From Paenibacillus hexagrammi (GTDB lineage Bacteria; Bacillota; Bacilli; Paenibacillales; NBRC-103111), in NCBI RefSeq assembly GCF_021513275.1, contig NZ_CP090978.1, forward strand, positions 6,381,001 through 6,445,000: a DNA stretch of 64,000 bases. Direction: 5' to 3'. The position numbers and the translations under genes were made by a program. Under the pieces are notes generated by a model. The model ran no database searches, had not been told where the DNA came from, and saw nothing but the letters and a program-made list of their open reading frames with translations. Position 1 is the stretch's first letter. Every line of letters begins with the position of its first letter. Below, piece after piece: positions 53,680 through 64,000 of this stretch.

Positions 53680-56580
53680 TTACTCGGCTTCGGCTTCGGC
53701 GTCCGTATCTTGCGTATCGTGGCTTCGTTTGATTTCCACTTCGATCATATCGAGGTTTTCCTTCATGTCGGAAATCTGGATGCCGCTTCGCTCCAGCGCG
53801 GAGGAGAGGAACTCTTTGTCTTGAGCCGGGAAGATGTAGGCGTGATGGCTTCTGGATTCGAGCAGATGCTTGGCGACATCGACCAGGCGTTCCATGGTGA
53901 ATGGCTTTTTGAGATATTTCTCTACTTCTTTCTCGTGATAATCGTGCGGCGCTTCCAGGGCGGTAGAGACGATTACCGGCGTTTGTGCATATACCGGATG
54001 GCGGTAAAGCTCGGCCAGGAAATCCCATCCTGTTTTGGCGCCTTCCAGCAGGATATCCACGATAAACAGCAGCGGGCGTTCTCCCGGCTTGCGCTGCAGA
54101 GAGAGAATTCCTTCTTCTGCAGAGCGAAGCTGCATGGAAGGGAGGTTGAATTTATTCAGTGCAACTGGATGAGTTTGGCCAAATTATCGTCATCCTCGAA
54201 GATGACGATTTTTCCATCCATGGAGGAGAGCTCGAACTCATCCAGCTCCAACGTAAAGGTCGATCCTGCGCCCATTTCGGATTGGAAGCCGATCGTGCCA
54301 TAGTGGCCTTCGACAATCTCTTTGACAATAGCCAGGCCCAGCCCTGTGCCGCCGATTTGGCGTCGGTCGGTGTTATCGACACGGAAGAACTTCGTAAACA
54401 ATTGCTCGCGAGCATCTTCGGGAATACCGAGACCGTAATCCTGTACGGATAATGAAACTTTTCCTTCTGACGAAGTTACATGCACATCGACCCGATCGGC
54501 TCCTGGGGAATATTTGATGGCGTTGCTGATCAAGTTATGCAGCACTTGACGCAGCCGGTCTACATCACCGCGTACCCAAAGCTCTGGGGACATATGATGA
54601 ATGTTAATCTGGTGCTCCTTGCTGTGCCACTGATCTACGACTTCCTGCACCATAGGGACCAAGTTGACAGGTGAGAAATGATACACCTGCTTGCCCGATT
54701 CCATGCGCTGCAGGTCGAGGAAATCGTTGATCAAATTAGAGAGGCGAAGCGCTTCTTTGTGAATGGTATTCATGTATCTCATCTGCTTGTCCTTGCTCAG
54801 CTCACGATGAAGCAAAATCTCGATGAAGCCAAGCACGCTGGCAAGCGGGGTGCGAAGCTCATGGGACACGATACTGATAAATTCATTCTTCATCTCATCC
54901 ACGCGTTCTTCTTCCGTACGATCGCGGAATACGAAGAGGAAACCCTTGTGATCCGTGTCTTCGCCAACGGCGGTAGCATATAATTCTGTGTGCTGCGGTG
55001 CGCCTTCATGCTCAAAGCTAAAACGTTGGGTCAAGTAGGGCAGGCTGCCTTCGAGCATCGCTTGAATCGACGAGGTGGCGCCGGTAAAGCTGACCTGTTC
55101 AGCTGAAATCGCGTAGCAGCATTGCAGCAGGTTGTCTCCGATATGCTCATGTAAGTTGAAGTAACGGCTCATACGCTGATTGGAGAACAAGATCGTGCCT
55201 TCCGAGTCGCACATCATCATGCCTTCATGGGCGGACTCCAATATGCTTTCAATCAGGTCGCGCTGTCCTTCGATCAGCAGCTTCTCCTTTAAGAGCTGCT
55301 CGTTCAGCACGGCGAGATGCTCCGATTGCCGGCGGCGTTCTTCGTTCAGTGCTTGCGCATAGAAAGCAAGGCCGAATTGGCGAACCAATCCGCGAGTTAG
55401 CCGCTCATTCGTATCCTGGCTTGACGTGTATTTCGTAAGCAGCAGGAAACCGATGACCTGCTGCTTGTCATCATGAAGTGGAAAATACTGATCAAGCGCT
55501 TGGGCGGAGCCATCGTGGAGTCCACGTTCACTGCCATTCAATTCACGAAGACGGCTAATCGGCTTGTCCTCATCAAAGACCCGCTTAGCAGGACCGAACA
55601 GTGAGGTTTCCAGACGAGAAACGTACTGCTGGGGATAGCCTGCCGAATAAATGACCTCAAATTGGACAGGGCTCCGGTCGTCGTGCTTGATCACCACCAA
55701 GGCGCCATCCATCGCAAGAGAGTCCAGTAAGGCCGGGACGGAATGGTCGAGAAAATCGTTGATCTCCACAAATCCCGTCAGCTTCTCCTGATAGGTGCTA
55801 ATCAGCTCCAACTCCCGTTCCCGCTCGGAGAGCTTGGCGAGCGTTTCCTGCTGCTCCTCTTGCTGGGCGATGATTTCCTCATTCTGAATTTCCAGGCTTT
55901 CCGCCATATACCGATAGGTTTCTTCACTCTTGCGAAGCTCGGTCTCGGCCCGGTTGGCGCGTGAGAAGATCACAGCGGATAAGCCGCCGATGATCAGAGC
56001 GACCAAGCTGCCGAACAGTGCAATGGTTCGTGCATAGAGCCCGGCTTTTCTGGAAGCGCTGGAGGCATTGCTCGTAATTTTATTGATGTCATTCAAAATG
56101 TTTTCGTGGACGGAGCGGTATCGATCCATCTGCAGCTTGCCGCTGCTAGCCCGATTCTTCGCATCTTCCATCTTTCCGGACTTCACTAGACTAATTTGAG
56201 TTGAATAGTAGTTCTGTAAATTATTAATGGCTGGAACTGCCTGGGCTTCTACCAATAGTCGAATGGAGGGATACTTGTCTTCATAGGTTCTTATGGTGGT
56301 AAAGGTCATTTTGCAGTTGGTCCTTACCGGAGGTGAAGGGATCCAGATATTGTTCGTCGGCAGTCAGCAAATAACCGCGGATGCCCGTTTCCTGATTCAG
56401 CAAGTCAGTTAACAAATTGTTGATAGCCGCTGCAATAGGGATGGCGTCGTTGACGATCGCATTGTTCTCGCGCTCCATATTGCGGCTGGCAATATAGCTC
56501 GATGTGCTCACTAGAGCTAACAGGGCGATGATGGCAATGACATAAGAAATAGAGATACGGGATCTCGAAAAGGGCTTCAT
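53680..56580 (-). CDS. Hybrid sensor histidine kinase, CHASE3-GAF-PAS-kinase-receiver (two frameshifts)
   Basis: About 966 aa after repair. Order: membrane helix, CHASE3-like extracytoplasmic domain (LTDLLNQETGIRGYLLTADEQYLDPF), second membrane helix with HAMP-like linker, coiled coil, GAF-like region, PAS domain (SAHEGMMMCDSEGTILFSN), HisKA (SIVSHELRTPLASVLGF), HATPase (LISNAIKYSPGADR, GTGLGLAIVKEI), and a C-terminal receiver (IVIFEDDDNLAKLI, Asp in LLFIVDILLEG, Lys in YLKKPF). Breaks: A3 at 56301-56303 (one base too many, inside CHASE3) and about 54163-54168 (one base missing, start of the receiver). Without the second repair the receiver looks like a separate small protein. Divergent from the ykuI-like gene. 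Confidence 0.87.
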
Positions 56581-56832
56581 ATGATGAAGGGGTCACCTGA
56601 CTTTCTGACTAAAATTTAATATCTTTCATATGATCGTGTTTAAATTCGACAGGTTCCGTCAAATTCCTTCAAATTCTTATATGTGTCAGGTTATCTAACA
56701 TTCAATTGCGTAATATGAAATTGTCGTTTACAATACAGTCAATCAATATTTGCATATATTCAGCTTTACAGCTAGATTGGGGGGCTTTTTGTGGACCCTA
56801 GGCAGAAGGGGTATCGGCGAGGGGAGGTCACC

Positions 56833-58022
56833 ATGGTAGAGGACGTAAACAGCAGAATTCCGTCGATAAGTGAAGTTTCACCTTATTTTCAACCTATTGT
56901 TTCGCTGCAGAACCAGGAGATCGTTGGATATGAATCATTAGGACGAAGGGTGCGGAATCAGAAGGTAGAGAGCTTGGGTCCTTTTTTTACAAATCCGGAT
57001 ATTTCAGGAGAGGAACAGCTGCGTGTGGATAGGCATGTCAGGGAACTTGCCATTGAAAAACTAGCCCTTGCTGAGGAGACATCCTTGCTGTTTCTAAATC
57101 TGAAGCCGTCCTGGATTTATAAAACGTATCAGCGCACCGGTATGCTTCCTACGATTGAGCTGTTGAAAAAATATAACATCAAACCGGAACGCATAGTCAT
57201 CGAAATCACGGAAGAAGAGTTCAAGGGCAACCTGCAGGAGCTCACGCAGATCGTGCAGCTTTACAGGGAGGCCGGTTGCACCATTGCCATTGATGACGTG
57301 GGCAGCGGATTCAGCGATTTCGAGCGGATAGCCAGCCTGCAGCCGAAAATCCTAAAGATTGATCTCCATATCTTGAAAAAAGTGCCACCCATGCAGGCTA
57401 TAAGGCACTCATGCAGTCCTTCTCCTCGCTGGCGGAGCAAATGGGAGCATCCCTTCTTCTTGAGGGTGTAGAGACGAAGCAGGAGCTTCATCAAGCGCTG
57501 CAGAGCGGAGCCAGGTATGTACAGGGCTTCTTGTTCTCCAGAGCCGAGGCGCACTTTCAGCCTAAGGGCACCTTCAAGCCGATGCTGCGAGAGGAAATGA
57601 ATCTGTACAGCCATGGGGAACTTCAGCGGTACAGTCAACTGCTTCAAATTAAACAAAGCTTAGTGCATGTTGTCGATGCTTCGGTATGTATTTATGATGC
57701 AGAGGATGCCGACCGTGTAATTGAAGGTATTACCGGCGCAGTTACCGAATCCTGTATCCGCATTTATATTTGCCAAGAAGATGGATATCAAATTTCGTCC
57801 AACTTTTTCCGCGGTCCCCTCGGATGGGAAAGAAGTGAGCAATATCGCGGCTCGAACTGGATCTGGAGGCCGTATTTTATCTCGAATCTATTGATCATGG
57901 ACATGCATAAGCAGGGGATATTATCGCAGGTTTATACCGATCTGGAGACGTCCCGTTCCATCCAGACGTTTTCCTGCGTGCTAGCGGAGGGATACTACGT
58001 GTTTTTGGATTTGCAGTCATGA
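56833..58022 (+). CDS. ykuI: YkuI-like EAL-domain c-di-GMP protein (one frameshift)
   Basis: 396 aa after repair. The EAL domain reads YESLGR at the signature, with Asn in LFLNLKPSW, Glu in IEITEEEF, DD in AIDDVGSGFSDF, Lys in ILKIDL, LEGVET and Gln in YVQGFLFS, so the catalytic set is complete. The C-terminal PAS-like domain (RIYICQEDGYQIS, NWIWRPYFISNLL, VYTDLETSRSIQTFS) is that of Bacillus YkuI. One A is missing in the A6 run 57376-57381; repaired it reads ILKKSATHAGYKALMQSF. ATG 56833 follows GGGGAGG. Predicted to bind and possibly hydrolyse c-di-GMP, opposing the GGDEF protein at 14646. Confidence 0.9.
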
Positions 58023-58139
58023 GGGCATGGGGGTTATGAGAAGTCGATGATTGGATGAACAAATGAAACCCAACGAGCGTGAATCTTGGGCGCGCGTTGT
58101 AACCGACGCATGGCGGTGCTCAAACCCCCATCAATTCAT

Positions 58140-58200
58140 CAACTAAAAGAAGCCTTCTGCCTGCGGGTATCGCCTGCAAACAGAAGGCTTCTTTTAGTTG
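58140..58200. terminator. Long bidirectional terminator between ykuI and the SNF2 gene
   Basis: Perfect 20-bp inverted repeat: 58140-58159 and 58181-58200, left arm beginning CAACTAAAAGAAGCC. It separates two converging genes. Confidence 0.92.
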
Positions 58201-58307
58201 AAAGTATATGTTGTATGACTAGGCTTTGCATTAGATCTCCGAAAACTGCTGAGACCACATTACCTTAGCAACATTCTGGCTCCAATTGTCGTGGAGCAGC
58301 TCTCCGT

Positions 58308-61173
58308 TTAGGCTTCGACCCATTCACGCCGAAGCGAGAACAAATCGCGCAGCTCGTCGGTCGTCAGCTCGGTGATCCAGTTCTCCCCGGTGCCGACGAT
58401 TTGCTGGCTGAGGCCGAGCTTGCGCTCGATCATCTCATCGATGCGCTCCTCGAGCGTGCCGAGTGTCACGAACTTGTGTACCTGCACATGACGCGTCTGC
58501 CCGATCCGGAAGGCGCGGTCCGTTGCCTGGTTCTCGACGGCGGGGTTCCACCAGCGGTCGTAGTGGAACACATGATTCGCCGCCGTCAGATTGAGCCCGA
58601 TGCCGCCGGCCTTCAGCGACAGGATGAAGATGCTGCGCTGCTCAGCTGCCGGCACGCTGGCATCCTGGAAGTGCGCGATCATCTCATCGCGCGCTGTCTT
58701 GGACGTGCCCCCGTGCAAGAACAGTACGGGCTCGCTAAGCTCCTGCTGCAGCACGTGCTGCAGCAGATGGCCCGTCTCGACAAATTGCGTGAAGATCAAG
58801 CATTTGTCGCCCTCCTGGCGGAGCTCCTGCACCATCTCGAGCAGGCGCTCCAGCTTGTTGGAGCAGCCGCTCCACGGGGCAGCGAGCCCTTCCTTGAGCA
58901 TAAGAGCAGGGTGATTGCACACCTGCTTGAGCTTCGTGAGCGCGGCAAGAATGAGGCCGCGCCGCTCCATCGCCGAGAGCTTATCCAGCCGCTCGAACAT
59001 GTCCTGGATGTAGTTCTCGTAGAGCGAGCCCTGCTCGGCTGTTAACGAGACGAAGGTCTTGGACTCGTTCTTCTCCGGCAGATCCAGCTGAATGGCTGGG
59101 TCTTTCTTGACGCGCCGAAGCAGGAAGGGCCGGATCAGCTTCTGCACCTTGTTGATCGTGTCCGTATCGCGGGTTCGCTCGATGGCGTTGACGTAACGAT
59201 GCGTGAATTCCCGGATCGTGCCGAGATACCCCGGATTGGCAAAATCGAAGATCGACCACAGTTCGGTCAATCGGTTCTCAATCGGCGTACCTGTCAGCGC
59301 GATGCGATGGTAACCGTCGAGTCGGCGAATCGCGGAAGCCTGCTTGGTGTAGGCATTTTTTATATTTTGCGCTTCATCCAGACAAATGGAGTTCCAAGAG
59401 ATGGCGGACAGCTCAGCTTCATCCAGATGAGACAGCGTGTAGGAAGTCAGGACAAGGTCGATGTCTTTGAGGTTTTCCTTAAAGGCGTCCCCCTTTAACC
59501 GCTGCGGGCCGTAATGCAGATGCACGTTCAGCGTCGGGGCAAACCGTTTGAGCTCCATCTGCCAGTTGCCCAGCACGGAGGTCGGGCAGACCAGAAGGGA
59601 AGGGGTTTCCGGCTTCTCCCATTCTTTGACGGAGAGCAGATAGGTAATCCATTGGATCGTCTTTCCGAGACCCATGTCGTCGGCCAGACAGCCGCCGAGT
59701 CCAAAGCGTCTCAGGAACAGGAGCCAGGAGATGCCGTCCACCTGATAGTGGCGCAGAGAGCCGCGGAAGCTAAGCGGCGGCTCGGTACGCGGGATTGTCG
59801 AGGTCTGGGTGAGCTGGTCGATCATGTGCCGAAGCTGTTCGTTCAGCTCGACTTCCATCTCCAAGTACCGCATCGCGTCCGGGTCGTCTTCTTCCGGTAT
59901 CAGCCCCGACACATCGCCGGAGAGATGCAGCTCCAATACATCGCGGAAGGACAGGCCCTTCTTCTTCTGCATCTGCTTCATAATCTGCTCGACCTGCGCC
60001 ATGAACTGCGGGTCGAGCTGAATCCAATTGCCGCGAATCTGCACGAGCTTGCGCTTCTCTTCCAGCAGCTGACGGAATTCGTCCTCCGTCAGCTCAATGT
60101 CACCTAAGGCCAGCTTCCAGTCGAACTGCATCAGCTGGCCGAGCCCAAACATCGTCTCCCGGGCTGCGCCGACGGGAAGACTTGATCTTCGCGCGCAGCC
60201 GCGGCTTCAGCTTGCGGATGCGGTCCCACCAGGCCGGGAGGAAGACGCTCGTCCCGGCCTCTACCAGCCGGACGCTTCCCTCGGCGAGGAAGCGCCAAGC
60301 CTCCTCCTCCGTCAGCTGCTGACGGAGGGTGCCGTCCCCCGCATCCAGCCAAGGCAGGATGCGCAGGCACTTCGCCGCGTCTCGCTCGACGCGGCCCAGC
60401 TCCGGCTGCCACGCCTGAGGCAGCGGCAGCTCGCCCGCCGCAGGCTCGCCCTGCGGCGTGACCGTGCGCAGCACGTCCGGCGCCAGCCGGTCCTGCAGCA
60501 CGACGCGCAGCTGCCAGCCGGGCGTGCTGCGGGCCAGGTCGGGCTCGACGAGCTGCAGGCAGGTGCGCATCGGCGAGCGGTCCTGGCGCCAGCCGATGGC
60601 GACGAGCCAATCTTCCTCGTCGAGCCAGAGATCGGCGCTCAGCTCGCCGCGCCGCATGAGCGGGTAAGCGGTCTCGAGTTGGCGCAGATTGTCCTTCATG
60701 AGTCCGTCGGATTCAACCCATTCGGGAATGAGCGAGTGAATCCAGGCCAGATTCGTGGGCGTCTCGAGATACTGCAGCTCCTCGGGGAGCTGCAGCTTCC
60801 AGCCGATCTGACCGGTTTTCCATTTATCGTAATCGGGCATAAACCGCCCTTCTGCGAGCGCTTCCTTCACAGCCGGAGCCAGCAGCATCAAATCCTTGCA
60901 TTCCTGCGCCCATTCCAAATCCAGATGCTGCGCCGCCCGCGGGCTGCTGAAATAATCCAGCGCCTCGAGCGGCTGCAGCTCGATTCCTTCCCGGTGCTGC
61001 CACTCGCTCGGCTCGTAGAACGTGCCGTAGAAGGAGGCCCGATGCCAAGCGAACAGCAGGTGCTTCAAATCGAGGGCATCCCAGACGCCCCCGTTGTCGC
61101 GCGCACCCCAGATAAACAGATTGCCGCTCGGCATCGAACTGAGATGAACAGTGAGTCTGCTAGTTTCAATCAT
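58308..61173 (-). CDS. SNF2/RapA-family helicase (one frameshift)
   Basis: Swi2/Snf2-type ATPase, 954 aa after repair. The first 330 residues are the bacterial SNF2 N-terminal region. The motor has ADDMGLGKTIQWI (Walker A), ICLDEAQNIKN (DEAQ box), LTGTPIENRLTELWSIFDF, GGIGLNLTAANHVFHYDRWW and QATDRAFRIGQTR (motif VI). One base too many in GGG at 60174-60176 breaks the frame between LRAKIKSS and VGAARETMFGLGQLM. ATG 61173 overlaps the stop of the SWIM gene as ATGA and is preceded by AAAGGAAAG. The pair is a known bacterial partnership of unknown task in DNA or nucleoprotein remodelling. Confidence 0.92.
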
Positions 61174-62804
61174 CGGATCCACTTTCCTTTCTTCAGCTCT
61201 TCCTGGAAGGCGCGCAGACGGGAAAATTTATCGGATAAGCGGTATACATAATGCTCCCATCGGTCTTCCTGCCCAAGCTGCTTGTAGAAAGCATGGAGCT
61301 TTTTTAGCAGACGAACAGCCGTTGTATAAGACGCGCGGTTCTTCTCCAGAACGGCGCGCTCCGCAGCTTGATGATAGAGCGGCAGCAGGAGCTCGGCGTC
61401 GTGCTCCTCAATCGCCTTTAGCTCCATTGCGTAGAGACTGAGCGGAGAAATCCGGTTAGCGAGCTGTAAATCGACCCACTGACGATACCGTTTCGTGTGG
61501 AGCAGGTACGCCGTGTAATAGTAGTAGGAGCGCGGGAGAAGGGACTCCATCACCTGCACCCATTCCGCGTCGGAATCCAAATGCTTGGCGGTATCCTGCC
61601 AATACTGGCAGAACACGCGGAAATCCTCGTGATTCGCTTGATCAACCGTAGGCAGCAGATAACGGAGCCATACCAGCGTCTCTTCCCATTGCTTCGATTC
61701 GTAATAATGATGCAAATAGATGAAAAAATCCTTCGTATTCGGATGCTTGAGCGTTGCCAAAAGTCGGAAAGCATCCTCCTTATTGCCTTGTATAATATCA
61801 AAATGCGCCTTCGCGATGATGAGCGTGTCTCTTCTGCGGGCTGTCAGCTCTTTCTTGCTGAGCAGCAGCTCGAGGCGCTGGGTTTCTTCCTTCAGCACTT
61901 TGGGGTGGTTCTTGAACTCCCACCAGAACAGGCGGTACACAAGCAGCCAATCGATCGGGCTGTCCTTGCCGTGCAGAGCGAATTCGCTAAGCATCTTCAG
62001 AGTGGCGTGCCAATGCTTCGGCTCCGCCCGGGTGGATGCTTTCACATCGATAGCTTGAAGCGTCTCCTCCATTCTTTCCTCACACTGCTTCGCGGTGATT
62101 TTACAGCCATTCTCATGGTAATAAGAGAGGTAGGAGCTTTTGGTTTCCTGGTAGAACTGCTCGATTTTTCTCATCATGAAGAGAATAATATGCAGCCGGT
62201 ACACTTCCTGAACGGAAGGTTTCCAGGCGGACGCATAGGCGGGCAGGGTTTCCAGGGCTGACTCATAGAAAGTCTCGATTGACTGCTGATGCGAAATGGA
62301 AAAGCCGTGGAATTTGCCTTCAAAGAAACGGTGCCATTCCACAGGCATGGAATCCTCAAGCGGGCTGCTTGGCTTCTCGAGCTTCTTGCCTTGCAGGACG
62401 GATGCAGCGCTGCGCACCGTCTTCTTGCGGCTGTGAATGGCCTGCTTCAGCTGCTGCAGGAGCAGCTCAGGGCGTCCATATGGCGCATATAAGCTGAAAA
62501 AAGCCGCGGCTATGTGTTTGCAAAATCCATCATAGTTGCAGCTGCACTCACTATGGGTGAAGTCCTCGAGATTTATGATGGTCTCGTGAACCTTTTGTCC
62601 TTTGACCCGTGCGTGGATGCTCGTGCCTTGCAGCTCGATATCGCTCACACGGCCTTTATGGTAATACTCCCAGCCATTCTCCAGTATGACGGCGTCATAG
62701 TGGTGCTGGACCTGCTTCATTAGGTAGTTCATTCGATTTTTGGGAATCTGCAGTTTCAGCATGTGCGCTTTTTCTACCTCCGAGCCGTACATTCCTTCTT
62801 CCAT
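61170..62804 (-). CDS. SWIM zinc-finger protein, partner of the SNF2 helicase
   Basis: 544-aa protein. Residues 65-120 hold the SWIM motif CSCN-YDGFCKHIAA (CxCx(n)CxH), a zinc site found in proteins associated with SNF2 and recombination factors. The remainder is helical and rich in charged and aromatic residues (TPR-like in places). Start ATG 62804 is taken as the longest frame; ATG 62762, after GGAGGT, is the alternative. Its TGA overlaps the helicase ATG, so the two are translated together. Confidence 0.87.
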   Translation of the reverse strand: MEEGMYGSEVEKAHMLKLQIPKNRMNYLMKQVQHHYDAVILENGWEYYHKGRVSDIELQGTSIHARVKGQKVHETIINLEDFTHSECSCNYDGFCKHIAAAFFSLYAPYGRPELLLQQLKQAIHSRKKTVRSAASVLQGKKLEKPSSPLEDSMPVEWHRFFEGKFHGFSISHQQSIETFYESALETLPAYASAWKPSVQEVYRLHIILFMMRKIEQFYQETKSSYLSYYHENGCKITAKQCEERMEETLQAIDVKASTRAEPKHWHATLKMLSEFALHGKDSPIDWLLVYRLFWWEFKNHPKVLKEETQRLELLLSKKELTARRRDTLIIAKAHFDIIQGNKEDAFRLLATLKHPNTKDFFIYLHHYYESKQWEETLVWLRYLLPTVDQANHEDFRVFCQYWQDTAKHLDSDAEWVQVMESLLPRSYYYYTAYLLHTKRYRQWVDLQLANRISPLSLYAMELKAIEEHDAELLLPLYHQAAERAVLEKNRASYTTAVRLLKKLHAFYKQLGQEDRWEHYVYRLSDKFSRLRAFQEELKKGKWIR

Positions 62805-63014
62805 AGTAACAGATTTTTTCCGAAATTGCCCATTTCCATAGTGTATGCCAATGCATCTTTTTTTATAAGTAGGATCAGGTGATTATCCCTGCTTTTCCTG
62901 CCTATAATGTGGTAAAGTGATAGATACAGCAAAATGACAGAAGCAGGTTCAGGCTCTAACGGGCAATCCAGCTGTTGGTTCAGCAGACGAGGCGTCTCGA
63001 AAGGAGAAACACAT

Positions 63015-63308
63015 ATGGGAATTAAATACGGCAGGGAGTATAAGGACATCGTCAACGATTTCATGCGCGGCATCGCGCTGGTAGATGGCTGCTATGATTT
63101 ATTTGAAATGTCAGAGGAAGAGTGGCTGGAGCTTGAGCCCGAGGAGCAGGAGGAGTGCTTGCGTACGCTGGCCGACGATATTTTTTACGGTCTGGGCAGT
63201 ACGCCTGTGATGCAAGTGGGGATTGGCTCGGTGCGTCATGATCCGGACAATCATGTGATTAAAGTGCATGATGGAGAGAAGCTGGTTTCGGTCATATATT
63301 TAGTCTAG
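63015..63308 (+). CDS. Small acidic protein of unknown function upstream of recQ
   Basis: 97-aa soluble protein. ATG 63015 follows AAAGGAG. It begins MGIKYGREYKDIVNDFMRGI, carries a strongly acidic centre (MSEEEWLELEPEEQEECL) and a short beta-like tail. No family recognised. It is 82 bases upstream of recQ on the same strand and divergent from the SWIM-SNF2 pair, so a link to DNA transactions is possible but unproven. Confidence 0.75.
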   Translation: MGIKYGREYKDIVNDFMRGIALVDGCYDLFEMSEEEWLELEPEEQEECLRTLADDIFYGLGSTPVMQVGIGSVRHDPDNHVIKVHDGEKLVSVIYLV

Positions 63309-63390
63309 GCTAGTCTAGGCTGACTGGTGATGGGAACTAGCTTTGTCTTCATTTTACAATACGACAACGATTTCAAGGAGTAGTAAGGTT

Positions 63391-64000
63391 ATGCTTTCAG
63401 AAGCAAGGAAGGTTCTGCAGCAAGTCTATGGGTACCCCGAATTTCGTGAAGGGCAAAAGCATATCATCGCTAACCTCCTGGAGGGCAAAGACACGCTCGG
63501 CATCATGCCGACGGGGGGCGGCAAATCGATCTGTTATCAGGTTCCGGCATTGCTGATGGATGGAGTGACGCTCGTTATTTCACCGCTGATTTCCCTCATG
63601 AAGGATCAGGTCGATGCGCTGAACAGCTTAGGTGTATCGGCTACCTTCATCAACAGCACGCTGGAGGCGAGGGAAGTGGAGAGACGGCTTCGTGGCGCGA
63701 TGCAGGGGGAGTACAAGCTGATCTATATTGCACCCGAACGGCTGGAGTCGGAGCGGTTCCGCGCCAAGATGGCAGCGCTTCAGCTTCCGCTTGTCGCGAT
63801 CGACGAAGCGCACTGCGTATCGCAGTGGGGGCATGATTTCCGCCCGAGCTATGTCGGGATCGCTCCGTTCATCCGCGAGCTGCCGCAGCGCCCGATCGTA
63901 GCAGCTTTTACCGCGACTGCGACAGCGGAGGTTACGGCAGATATCGCCCGTCTGCTGGAGCTTGGCGAGGCAGGCGTCTTTATCAATGGCTTCAGCCGGG
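63391..64000 (+). CDS. recQ: RecQ-family ATP-dependent DNA helicase (partial)
   Basis: Frame open from ATG 63391 (AAGGAG upstream) to the window edge, so the C terminus is outside. It shows RecQ motifs in order: FREGQKHIIANLL (motif 0), MPTGGGKSICYQVPAL (motif I), VISPLISLMKDQV (Ia), YIAPERL, and IDEAHCVSQWGHDFRPSY (DEAH box plus the aromatic-rich loop), then FTATAT (motif III). The enzyme unwinds DNA 3'-5' in recombination and fork repair. The zinc-binding and HRDC domains cannot be seen. Confidence 0.95.
   Translation, partial: MLSEARKVLQQVYGYPEFREGQKHIIANLLEGKDTLGIMPTGGGKSICYQVPALLMDGVTLVISPLISLMKDQVDALNSLGVSATFINSTLEAREVERRLRGAMQGEYKLIYIAPERLESERFRAKMAALQLPLVAIDEAHCVSQWGHDFRPSYVGIAPFIRELPQRPIVAAFTATATAEVTADIARLLELGEAGVFINGFSR

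Noticed and set aside
54135-54156. Stand-alone CheY-like protein at 53680-54135
   Set aside because: Its start codon falls in the middle of a receiver domain whose first strand is at the end of the upstream kinase frame; one missing base explains the split.
60131-61251. Long frames on both strands over the N-terminal part of the SNF2 gene
   Set aside because: Their translations are Arg/Ala/Gly-rich and without domains; the repaired SNF2 frame explains the region.

Overview
The window reads as chromosome of a Gram-positive, endospore-forming type Firmicute, most likely Paenibacillus or a close relative. The basis is gene content (YesM/YesN with an Lpl-type sugar importer, a surface protein with S-layer homology domains, DesK/DesR, GlnK/GlnL, a YkuI homologue, PspA/PspC, ABC-F YkpA), strong AGGAGG-type ribosome binding sites, frequent GTG/TTG starts and many intrinsic terminators. 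No rRNA, tRNA, CRISPR array, intact insertion sequence or prophage was seen.

Layout. 1-93: end of a pseudouridine synthase. 429-7311: two-component system plus carbohydrate ABC importer. 7456-10389: cold-type desaturase with DesK/DesR and a candidate DesR operator. 10580-12937: surface protein with YcdB-like repeats and three SLH domains. 13148-14403: ilvA. 14474-16310: c-di-GMP-I riboswitch, terminator and a GGDEF/EAL protein. 16592-21385: nucleoside importer nupNOPQ. 21527-21806: chorismate mutase. 22045-26961: AraC regulator divergent from the Leloir operon galKET. 26962-28680: AT-rich accessory stretch with a small holin-like toxin and a predicted antisense RNA. 28760-34598: glutamine importer glnQHMP followed by glnKL. 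34687-38194: quinone oxidoreductase, nitrilase-superfamily hydrolase and two GNAT proteins. 38367-39593: Fic protein in an AT-rich patch. 39668-41093: fluoride riboswitch and CLC-F antiporter. 41105-44647: phosphatase, EVE protein and orphan PAS kinase (minus strand). 44897-46453: ykpA. 46899-49768: mqo, a DnaA-box cluster, pspA and pspC. 50040-53419: GNAT, a solitary PyrH-type kinase and an MFS protein. 53680-58022: hybrid histidine kinase divergent from a YkuI-like EAL protein. 58308-62804: SNF2 helicase coupled to a SWIM-domain protein. 63015-64000: small acidic protein and the start of recQ.

The most important property for anyone using this sequence is that at least fourteen places, in a dozen otherwise well conserved genes, need exactly one base added or removed, mostly inside short homopolymers, to restore a normal protein. 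Every repaired gene has a length divisible by three and close to its family. I read this as unpolished sequence rather than wholesale gene decay, so those genes are annotated over their full repaired span with the break position given.

The regulatory content is rich: two riboswitches with matching target genes, six sensor kinases (two of them orphan or hybrid), two c-di-GMP proteins (one synthase-like, one phosphodiesterase-like), and a type I toxin-antitoxin candidate.
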